Part shown: in pieces, positions 46,141-56,212 of the stretch
Position numbering within the stretch: position 1 is the stretch's first letter
Layout: every line of letters begins with the position of its first letter
NCBI GenBank assembly: GCA_038021145.1
Contig: JBBPHT010000020.1
Span: 310,001 to 374,000, forward strand
DNA length: 64,000 bases
Direction: 5' to 3'
Source: Phyllosticta citriasiana
Lineage: Eukaryota > Ascomycota > Dothideomycetes > Botryosphaeriales > Phyllostictaceae
Position numbers and translations under genes: made by a program
Notes under the pieces: model-generated
What the model was told of the DNA's origin: nothing
Databases searched by the model: none
What the model saw: the letters and a program-made list of their open reading frames with translations, nothing else

Positions 46141-48730
46141 ATGTCCATAGCCATGCTGCATGCTCCATCGCGGGCCTCTACCTCTTCTTCCTCTTCATAC
46201 ATTCCCGTATCCAGGCAAAACACCATGTCCTCACACGATGGCTCGCGCTCCATGCGTCAATCCAAGCGCTACTCGGTCACGGCCTTGTACCTGTCCATGT
46301 CCGCCAAGGAGAAGGACTTGGAAATCGAAGATGACTTGGCCAGAGGTATTTGACTCGCATTCTCCGTTATCTTTCCCGACTGACTCGGTGCAGCCCAGAA
46401 AAACTTGCGCGAATTAAAGTCGCGCATCTCTACACAATCGAAAAAGAACTTTGTCTTGGAAAAGGACGTCAGATACTTGGACTCCCGGATAGCCCTTCTG
46501 ATTCAGAACCGGATGGCTTTGGAGGAGGTGGGTGTCTCTGTACCTTGCAAATCCTGAGCAATGCTAACAAAGTCGCAGCAAAACGAAGTTGCTAGCCACC
46601 TTGATGAGTCTGCAGAAATTCAGGAAGGCTTCTTTCCTAATGATGAACAGACTCAGAAGTACGGAAATCTCTTGTTTCTGCTGCAATCTGAGCCTCGGCA
46701 TATTGCCCACCTCTGCCGCCTTGTTTCCATGGCCGAAATCGACTCGTTGCTGCAGACGGTCATGTTCACAATCTATGGAAACCAGTATGAGAGCAGAGAA
46801 GAGCATCTTTTGCTCACCATGTTCCAGGTATGCTAGTATTGCAGCCATCTAGGGGACCGGCTAACCACCCGCAGTCTGTTCTCACATATCAATTTGAAAA
46901 TACCATGGACCATTCGTCGCTCCTCCGAGCCAACACCCCGGTTTCAAGAATGATGACTACCTATACCAGGCGAGGCCCGGGTCAAAGCTATTTGAAGGTT
47001 GTGTTGGCAGAGCGCATCAATTCGCTGATTGAGCTCAAGGACCTCGACTTGGAGATCAACCCTCTCAAGGTGTACGAGAAGATGATTCAGGAAATCGAGG
47101 ACAGCGAGGGCCGCCTTCCCGCACATCTCCCCCGCGGTGTCACAGCTGAGCAAGCCGCGGAAAACGAGACGGTCCAGCAGATCATCGCTCCCCGCCTGAC
47201 CATGCTCATGGAGATCGCCAACTCGTTCTTGTCTACCATCATCGACGGGTTGGAAGAGACTCCGTACGGAATTCGGTGGATCTGCAAACAGATCCGAAGC
47301 TTGTCGAAGCGCAAGTATCCAGATGCTTCCGACGCCACCATTTGTACCCTCATTGGTGGTTTCTTCTTCCTTCGATTCATCAACCCGGCCATTGTCACGC
47401 CCCGCTCGTACATGCTCATCGATGCGATCCCGGCGGAAAATCCCAAGAGAACGCTCACATACATCGCCAAGATGTTGCAAAACTTGGCCAATAAGCCGTC
47501 GTACGCAAAAGAGCCGTACATGATCAAACTGCAGCCCTTTCTCCAGCAGAACAAGGACCGCATCAACAAGTTTATGCTCGATCTTTGCGAGGTTCAAGAC
47601 TTTTACGAAAGCTTGGAAATGGACAATTACGTGGCGCTCTCGAAGCGGGATCTCGAGCTGTCCATTACGCTCAACGAGGTGTACGCGACACACGCACTGC
47701 TTGAGCGTCACGCGGATGCACTGGTAAGTATAGGTTCCAAACTTTGTAGTAAATCGTGACTGATTGGATCTAGACCCGGGACGAGAACTCGCATCTGGCA
47801 GTTTTGCTTCAGGAACTTGGCAGCGCCCCAAGCCAGCTACCACGAAAAGAAAACAGGACCATCAACCTCCCTCTGTTTAGCAAATGGGAGACGCCCATTG
47901 ACGACCTGACCTCCGCCTTGGATATTACTCAGGACGAAGTCTATTTTATGGAAGCAAAGTCGACGTTTGTCATGATCCTTCGCTCTCTCCCGCCAAACAC
48001 CTCAATCATGAGACGGCCACTGCGGCTCGATAGAATCGCCGAAGCTGCTGCTACGACCAAGAATGATTCCGTCATGGTGAAGAAGGGCATCCGTGCCATG
48101 GAGCTCCTCAGCCAGCTACAAGAGAATGGCGTCATCGATAAAGAGGACGGGTTTGCACTTCTCCGCGATGAAGTCGAGCAAGAATTGGTCCACCTTGGGT
48201 CACTAAAGGACAAGGTGCTGGACGAGACGAGAAAGCTTGAGCAGGTGTTGAAGACCATCAAGGATCACAACGCATATCTCGTCGGGCAGCTCGAGACTTA
48301 CAAGTCGTACCTCCAAAACGTGCGAAGCCAATCCGAAGGCAAAAGCAAGAGACAACAGAAGCAAACAGTCTTGGGGCCTTACAAATTCACACATCAGCAG
48401 CTTGAAAAGGAGGGGGTTATTCAAAAATCGAACGTCCCGGAGAATCGGCGGGCGAACATTTTCTTCAACTTCACAAGCCCCCTACCCGGTACCTTTGTCA
48501 TTTCTCTTCATTACAAGGGTACGTATCAAAGCATGACCTTCTTAGACGTCGGAGCTAACTTACCATTAGGCCGAAGCCGTGGTCTTCTTGAGCTTGACCT
48601 CAAGCTGGACGACCTGCTCGAGATGCAAAAAGACAACCAGGAAGACCTCGATCTTGAGTACGTCCAGTTCAACGTGACAAAGGTGCTTAACCTACTCAAC
48701 AAGCGCTTTGCCCGGAAAAAGGGGTGGTGA
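46141..48730 (+). CDS. gap1: Ras GTPase-activating protein (Gap1/Sar1-type, RasGAP plus RasGAP_C)
   Basis: Stimulates GTP hydrolysis on a Ras-type GTPase; fission-yeast Gap1 is the closest described type, acting in morphogenesis and mating signalling. Exons are 46141-46345, 46394-46527, 46579-46827, 46875-47723, 47774-48518 and 48570-48730, giving 780 aa. The N terminus is Ser-rich, then a coiled coil (LRELKSRISTQSKKNFVLEK). The RasGAP domain carries the presumed arginine finger R214 (SLLRANTPVSR) and the FLR signature R363 (GGFFFLRFINPAIVTP). The C-terminal part (LPLFSKWETPIDDL to VTKVLNLLNKRF) is the RasGAP C-terminal domain shared with IQGAP-like proteins; no CH or IQ motifs are present. 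All five introns are 47-51 bp. The last intron (51 bp, no stop) would also read through. An alternative start is the ATG at 46225 (MSSHDGSRS). Confidence 0.93.
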
Positions 48731-50030
48731 GCCGACGTGGTAACTTGTCAGCTCCTTTTGTTTGATGTTTCTGAAAAGCTCCGCAAAACTCCAGTTTTTC
48801 GGAATATCCGGGCGGTTTCTCTTCGGTGTTCACTTTGGGATTGTATACGGATCGGATACTTTGGGATACCCTGAGGAGCGTTGTGCGGCTTGTATGATCC
48901 AAATGGGTGTGGCCGGGGAAATGGAAAGGCACGATTCAGGGTTGTTTTCTTCGTTTACCTCGCATCGCGAGCCAGGCGCAGCAAGAGGCCTGTCGGGGTT
49001 CTTCAGTCTGCGCGTTCCGTCCAAGACTTGTCGCTTGTTTTTTTTTTTTTGTCTTCGGGTTTTTATGCCGGCGCTCCAAGTTCAGAGGCCCAGGTGTTTA
49101 CTGTGTTGTTTTCCTGCCAGTTATGTTTCCTGTTGATGGGCTGTGTTCAGGGCAAAAGAAAGAGGGGGTGCCGCTGCCCTCCCCGATCTTCTTTCTCTAG
49201 CCTTGTTCTCCCATACAATGGCAACTCAGTATGCGGGACGAAGAGGGTCTCTTGTTGTCGATAGGCTTGGGCCGAGGGGCAGGAAGAAAGGTAGCCAGCA
49301 CGGCGGGACCGGCAGACCGAGATCGGGACAAGATTGAAATACTAATACGTGACGAGAGTTGCAAGAAGATGAGTGCCTGAGGTGAACAACAAGGTAGGCA
49401 GATAGGCAGCGGCCTGAGGTGGGGTACTTTGGATTTCCGTATGCTTGGTCGTTTTTGTTGGACGGAGTCTTGGGTTCTTCAAGTGGGTGCTTGTCTGTCT
49501 TTTTCTTCGTCTTTGAATTCTTTGAAGCTACTGTTGAATCAAGAAACTCCAAATGTAGGATAGACAATTCACAAAACGGTTTCCAACGAGGGAACCGCGA
49601 GCTTGAATGACACCATGTACGTCATAGGTCCATGGGTGACATGAGGGGATCAGTCAAGTCAGAGGCGACGGAGGGAGCTTGTCCTGGCCGTGCGTGTATC
49701 AGGAAACGGGCGCGGAACGGAGACCGTTTGGCTACCTCACAGTCATCTGCATAATTGAACCCTGTCCGCGGACGGCACCGCTGCTTGTTGCCCTCCCTCC
49801 GATCTTCCGGGTCGCCCAGGACAAGTCACCCAGCCCCAGTCACCAACACTACCCACCGGGATCTACTTAGCAACTGACTGCTTTCTCCGCTCTCCACTCC
49901 AGCCTCCTCCATCACCTCGACTCGCCTTGCCCGGTGCGATCTCCCGTCTCCTCTCACCTCGCATCAGCTCACATCGTCCTTCTTGTACTTACCATAACTA
50001 CGCACGCTTTCACACCACCACCGCACGGCC
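48731..50030. promoter_or_regulatory. RasGAP 3' flank and promoter of the four-exon small gene
   Basis: A 1.3-kb tandem spacer. It contains a T homopolymer near 49037-49048 and a CT-rich stretch from about 49880 leading to the next ATG. No supportable gene. Confidence 0.5.
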
Positions 50031-50796
50031 ATGTCTTCCTCGATCGCCATCCCGAAGCCCAAGAAGAACAAGCAGGCTGCCATGGCCTCGAGCTCCTCCT
50101 GCAGCCCAGCCAGCTCCGCCGGAGCTTCGTTCCAGTACGGCGACAGCGCCAACACCAGCTCCGTGAGCTCGCCGTCCAGCTCGACTCCGGCGCAGCACCC
50201 CCACAGCTACTTCACCCGCCGCCCGTCCATGCTGAGTGAGTTGGGCCCGCCCGTTAGCCAGACACAAGCTCCGGCGGACAGGAGTCTACATGATTGCGGC
50301 ACGACACGACGAGGCGCATGAAGCTGATTGCTGTTGGACCAGGCTCCTCGATTTCGAAATCCGAGCATATAGTGGTGAACGTCGGGCACCCTGATGCTCC
50401 GCGGCTGGTAAGACGTCATGGCGGCGGCGAATTCGCGAGACAGACGACACACAGACAGACAAGTGTTGATCATTTGGCGTGCCCAGATTACCTGCGTCAA
50501 GGCATCCCAAGGCTTCGATTGGAACCAAGGCAAGTAGTAGCAGCAGCCCCCACAACGTCGTCGTGCCTTTTTTTGCTCCACAACGCCGCCGCGGCGTCAC
50601 CCGTTGTTGGACCCGGACGAGACAGTTGCTTACAGCTGCTCCCGCCCTCCTAGACATCTTTCTCCCTTCATATGCAGACTACGATACGTCCGACATTGAT
50701 CGCCGCCCCGATCCCGTCGATGAAATCACACTTACCGACGAGGAGATTGCCGACATGTTTCCCCAGCACCAACACCACCGCCAGCACCAGTCATGA
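50031..50796 (+). CDS. Conserved small fungal protein of unknown function (four exons)
   Basis: Exons are 50031-50235, 50343-50407, 50487-50529 and 50654-50796, giving 151 aa. The spliced product has a Ser-rich start (MSSSIAIPKPKKNKQ), then YFTRRPSMLSSSISKSEHIVVNVG, then HPDAPRLITCVKASQGFDWNQD, then IFLPSYADYDTSDIDRRPDPVDEI and LTDEEIADMFP. The pattern of a basic RRPS motif, a short VNVGHPDAPRL block, GFDWNQ and an acidic EEIADMFP end looks like a small family in Pezizomycotina, from memory and unassigned in function. Two internal exons are only 65 and 43 nt and are easy to miss; skipping both gives a shorter 107-aa frame-preserving product. Intron 3 (50530-50653) uses a GC donor. Confidence 0.82.
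50530..50653 (+). other. GC-AG intron in the four-exon small gene
   Basis: Donor CAAG/GCAAGT, acceptor CTCCTAG, 124 bp, phase 1. The join gives GFDWNQ-D-IFLPSY, a continuous plausible protein; no GT donor nearby does the same. This is the second GC-AG intron in the window. Confidence 0.75.
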
Positions 50797-51303
50797 CATG
50801 ATGCATGACTCTACTACATTTACCGCATGATACAACGCTACGATTGCATTTTACCTGCCCGAAACACCATTTGGGCGATGGCGCAGTCTGCTTTTTTTTT
50901 TTTTTTTTTTTTTCTTCTTCTTCCCTTTCGTCGATTAAGTTACACAGCGAGTGGGCAAGGGCGGTGAGCTTTGTTGGGGCAAAGGAGGGGGAATATAGGG
51001 AAAGCGTCTATGATGGATGACTTGGTATGGCGTGGTGTTTGTATTCCCCCTTCGCCAAGTTTGCCTCTCTTCCTCCCTTGTCACTTTGTCTCATCTTTCA
51101 CGGGTAATGAAGGCGGGAGCTGAGGACCGGACGGCGGCGCAGACACGGCGGGTAGGTCTTCATCAGGAGTGGCACCGGCGTTGGACTGGCTTTCATTGTT
51201 TATTGTACGGCGATTGACGGACGGGCACAGTGCTTCTTCTTGTTGTTGTGGTTGTTATTGTTGTTGATGGATTTGATCTCCGCTCGACACCCCCTTCTCC
51301 TTT

Positions 51304-51326
51304 CCCCCCCCCCCCCCCCCCCCCCC
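51304..51326. repeat. Poly-C homopolymer of 23 nt
   Basis: An uninterrupted run of C on the plus strand. A second and longer C run lies at 59557-59583. Confidence 0.85.
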
Positions 51327-52340
51327 GGTTTTGGTCTGATTTGATTTGGTGTCGCTAGATAGGTGGGGAAGTCGACTCTACGTAGGTAGATAGCCTCGTA
51401 GGTAGGGAGGGTAGGAACGTAGGTAGGTAGTTAGGTAGGCTGCTTGGGTTGGCAGAGAGCAGCATTCTTGCGCGCTCCTGCTCTACGACCATTCGAATAC
51501 AAATCACACCGCTCTGCCTGTGGGTCGCCTGCTGCTGCCTCGTTGACGTGCTCGCTCGATCAACATTACTGTCTCTCAATTTGCCCTTACCGAGCTACTC
51601 TATGCACCGCGTCCTCTTTGTGTGTTGCTGTTGTTGGTGTGCTGGTCCTGCTCCACGCCCTGTCTTGCCCTGCATCCCGCCCGCCCCACCAAACCGACAC
51701 AAACAACCCACTCACCCACCTACCCACGCAATTTAGCGCACCATGAGAGAGACCAGCAGAAAGGAAACGCCCCGACCCACGTGACCATTCCTAAAACAGC
51801 AAAAAACATTAACAAGAACCCCCTCCAAGCAATCACGATGTGATGCACCGTGATGAGTGGCAATCCACGGCGCTATCGTCCGCATCTCAGTCCATCCATC
51901 CATCCATCCATCCATCCATCCCTTATCCTTATCGCGCCAGCCCTTATCAGTCGGGCGGGCAGGGCAGGGCAGTCGAGGTCGGGTCGGGGCTGTCGGGGCT
52001 GTCGGGGCTGTCGGGGTCGTCAGGTGCGTGCGCCGCTCTCTGCTCCATCCATTGGTCGAGCACCTTGGGTTGGAGGTGTGGTTTGCCGGTGCTAGCCGAA
52101 GGGGCTTGTGGGCTGGCGTGCGTAGGTAGGTAGGTAGGTAGATAGGTAGGTGTGGTGTGGCAGAAGTGGCACTCCCCTTGCGCTACCTCGGTCGGGTTCA
52201 TGTTGGTAGCAGGTCTCGGGGGCCGGCGTTTCGGGCGCCGGGCTCCGTTCCGCTTGTCTTGTTTGGTTGGTTGGCGGGAGAAGCTGCCCAGGCGGTGAGG
52301 CGAACCAAAACAACCAAGCTACCTAGGTACATGTACCTTG

Positions 52341-52368
52341 CACCACCACCACCACCACCACCACCAGA

Positions 52369-52402
<34 letters not shown>
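52341..52402. repeat. Adjacent (CCA)n and (GAC)n triplet tracts
   Basis: About eight CCA units followed after AGAG by about ten GAC units. Non-coding by context. Confidence 0.85.
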
Positions 52403-52403
<1 letters not shown>

Positions 52404-53428
52404 TGCCGCGCGCGAAGAAGCCTTTTTGTTGACCCTTCTACCCTGCTTCCCCTGGTTAAGCTGCTTGGCAAGCAAGCAAGCAAGCAAGCAAGCAAACAGT
52501 CAGCGACGAATCCAATCAATCCGAACCGCGAATTTCGAAACGCTGAGCTGAGACATCTTTTTCGTCCCTCCCATTGGCGGTGATTCGGACAGCCTGGACT
52601 GCTTGTCCTTCGATTTGCAAACTCCGCGGCATCTTGCGAACAAAAGGGCGCGCAGAGAGGCGACGAATCTGGGAGATATCTAGATTGGCGCGCCGATCAT
52701 ACTTGCGCGTCTACCAATCGACCGACCGATTGATTGGGCACGCTCGACGGGACTTGCATCCATTCGCGCGCTCGCGACCTCAGGCGCTGTCGAAGTCGTC
52801 ACTGCTGTTGCCGACGGTGCTTCTCTCCCTTGAGTATCCAAGGGTTCATACCGTTCACACGACCATTGCGGCGACCGCGCGTGAAGAGCTGAGGGCTTGG
52901 CTGGTTGCGCTGGACGACGACGGTCGACGATCGAATTGGTTTTCTTTTGGCTGGCTTTCTGTTGCAGGGGAAAAGAGAACGATAGAGGAAGAGAGGAAAA
53001 AGACTGAGCACGTTCGCAGGCTGGGAACACACACGGCAAGTGGTTAGGCGAAGAGTTGGTGCTGATTGTTGAGCACACCCACCCACCACAAACGCGCTCG
53101 CAGACAGGCGCCCAGGCAAGACAAACCCTCAAATTTAGAGGGCAGGGCAGGATAGGGTGCGATTCGAAACACGTTTCGTGCGTACGGCAACGGCAACGGC
53201 AGCGATAGGTGTTGTTGCGCCAACGGCGGCTGGATACCTGGTGCCCAGCTTGGCCAAGCTGAGGCTGAAGGCGAGGCTGGCACGGCACTGGACGAGACAG
53301 GAAGACGCCCACACGCCCCGGTCTACCCCTTCTACACCCTTGGTCCAACAAACAAGGTTGGCCTAGGCGTCTCCCAATACCTTGTCCATACCCGGAACAT
53401 CGACGACGGAAGAGATTGAAGGTCGGAG

Positions 53429-54294
53429 ATGGAGACTGCCCATCGCCGCGTTGAGCTGCAGTCGCCGGCTGACTTGGCGTACCTCGTCGCCAACGTCAAG
53501 CGCGCTGCGCGTCAGAAGATCGATTTGCATCTGCCGCCGAGCGCGGCGCCTGAAGGGGGCGAGGACGTGTTGAGAAGGAGGGTCGAGGAGCTAGTCGATG
53601 AGGTGCGCGGTCTCCCTCCATTGAGAATGATCTTTGCAGACGGAGAAGCAGACACGATCGAGGAAACTAGGGAAACATGCTAACAAGCACGGACACAACA
53701 GTACATCCGCAACACGTTCGCCAGCGCCCGACATGGCATCAGCATCAACGGAATGCCCCCAGAAGACATGCCGCAAGAGCAAGACACGCAAGGTGCGTCT
53801 GCGTCTCCCTCTCCTCCCCAAATTGCCTTCCACATCCTTCTCCTACCGCCCAACTAACATGCTTCTTCTTCTCCACTGCAGAATTCGAACCCTACAATAC
53901 ACACCTCGCAACGCGCATCCGCACACTAGAAGCGCAAAAAGACACGCTGACCGAAAAGCTCGCCGACCTACGGCGCGACGGGCCCTCGCGCGCGGCCGAC
54001 GCCTGGGCCGCCAGTTTCGGCGCCCAAACCGCGACGCTACAGGAGCGCCAGCTGGAGATGCGCGACGCGGCGCTCGCGGCTGCGCAGGCGGACGCGCGGC
54101 TCTTGGAAGAGGCCGAGCTGCGGCCGCTGCAGGGCGAGGGCGGCGAGGAGGTGAGGGCCATGTGGGAGAGGGGTGCCGAGGGCTTGGTGGCATTGAAGAG
54201 GGGCTTGACGGAGACGGTGGCAAGGGTTGAGCGCGCGAATGGTGTCGTGGGGTATGTTGAGGGTAGGGAGGAAGGGGGGAGGGCGAAGAGGTAG
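53429..54294 (+). CDS. mis14: Kinetochore protein Mis14/Nsl1 (MIND/Mis12 complex)
   Basis: Subunit of the four-protein MIND complex that links inner-kinetochore CENP proteins to Ndc80 and Spc105. Exons are 53429-53602, 53702-53792 and 53882-54294, giving 225 aa. The N-terminal Mis14 signature is clear: RRVELQSPADLAYLVANVKRAA, then KIDLHLPPS, then LRRRVEELVDEYIRNTFASARHGISINGM across the first intron. A predicted coiled coil follows (TRIRTLEAQKDTLTEKLADLRR, ERQLEMRDAALAAAQADARLLEEAEL). The acceptors are ACAACAG and CTGCAG; both donors are GTGCGB. The C terminus is Gly/Arg-rich (EGREEGGRAKR). It converges with the ubiquitin-S27a gene 265 bp away. Confidence 0.9.
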
Positions 54295-54559
54295 TGTCAA
54301 GGTTGAGGTTGGGTTGGTTGGCGTTTGGGTTGGCTATGGGTTGCTGATACCATGGTGGCGTGCACTGATCGCAATGGATTTTTTCTCTTCCCAAAAAGGT
54401 GTCTGGCGTTGGGAACGCTTGTATGGTCACGCATTCAGTTGATCAGAATTCAGCTCAAAGTCTTTTCATTTGCTAGCTGAAAGGAAGCTACTGCGTAACT
54501 CCCGATAGATCCTATTGAAACAAGGTCCCTCCCAGCGCACAAACAGTTGGAGCGGTCGT

Positions 54560-55222
<663 letters not shown>

Positions 55223-56067
55223 CTAGACAACCGGTGTCGTGGATGTCTTCCTCAGTCGTCGTGTGGAGGGAGAAGTTGTCCAGCGACGGGCCGGGCGATT
55301 TTGCGTCTGTGTGGGCGCTCGGGCCCGCTCGGCGAGAGAGCTGAATCAGCGAGATTCTGCCAGGGCGGTCAGAGCCGGGTCGAGTGTCAGGCAGCCCAGC
55401 CACGGCACAGCCGAGCCATACCTTGCCTTGGGTTAGCTTAGCTCAGCCTAGCGATCGTCACGGGTGCCGCGGGGCGAGGGAGGGCGAGTGCGAGTGGCTG
55501 GTGCGTCACCCCGGTCCTCACGTTTGGTTACCCGGACAGCTTCTGAGCTGTTGTCTGTTTTGGCGTGCCGCCTACATCAACTCCTCTCTCATCTCGCATC
55601 TGCTCTTTCTGCTCCTCGTGTACACACCTCTGCCTAGAGAATCCGTTTTCAATTGGCCTCCACTCTACCGCCCCTTTTCCCACATCCACAACAACAAGGC
55701 AAACACTCAAGACCCTCTTCCGGGGAGAGCTCGCCGTCGTTCTCTCCTGCACGAAGCTGAGGCTGCCAAGCCGAAACCTGCATCTCTGAGCTGCTGCGAA
55801 TTTCCAACCCCTACACACTTCTGCTGAGCGGAACGCGAGGATTACTATAGCCCGGCGGGCGCCGCTTGCACTGCGCGAGGTGAGTGCAATTTATCTATCG
55901 AGCTCGAGCTCGAGCTCGGAGCATTCGTAGATCATCTCGCGCATCATGCCCACCACCAACAACTACAACACCACGACTGACAACATGGCCATGCAGATTC
56001 GGAACACGGAGGATATCCGACACGTCTTCTACAAAACGGCCCTTTCCGGACTCGACCTGCATCGGAG
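55223..56067. promoter_or_regulatory. Divergent promoter of ubiquitin-S27a and the Swi5-type gene
   Basis: About 0.9 kb between the two starts. The right half is CT-rich (55580-55700), with GAGCTC repeats at 55899-55918. A donor-like GCGAG/GTGAGT near 55879 could open a leader intron on the plus strand. An 88-codon uORF begins at 55946. Confidence 0.5.
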
Positions 56068-56212
56068 ATGCTGTCCAATCCGACCTCGAGTATTCAACAG
56101 CGGAGGCAAATGCACCGCCGTCAGAACTCGACGCCCACCATATTCGAGGCGCCACAAGTACAACCTATGCCCAACATGGCTCAACGACAACACTTCCACC
56201 GAAGGGGAATGA
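55946..56212 (+). other. Overlapping uORF of the Swi5-type gene
   Basis: ATG at 55946 in frame 2 opens 88 codons (MPTTNNYNTTTDNMAMQ...) ending at 56210-56212, so it overlaps the first 145 bases of the main frame, which starts at 56068. If it is in the mature leader it would be expected to suppress main-frame initiation. It could also mark an unrecognised first exon. Confidence 0.45.

Larger units (their letters stand above)
50797..53428. other. Repeat-rich spacer before MIS14
   Basis: A 2.6-kb region with a T homopolymer at about 50891-50913, a 23-nt poly-C run at 51304-51326, GTAG/GGTA tetranucleotides near 51382-51440 and 52121-52150, CATC near 51893-51920, CCA then GAC triplets at 52341-52402, and AAGC near 52470-52495. 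Open frames are repeat-derived; one at 52574-53047 on the plus strand is longer but has no recognisable domain. No gene is supportable. Confidence 0.6.

Noticed and set aside
52574..53047. Plus-strand frame of 157 codons before MIS14
   Set aside because: More balanced composition than neighbours, but no recognised family, and no homology or promoter signal to support it.
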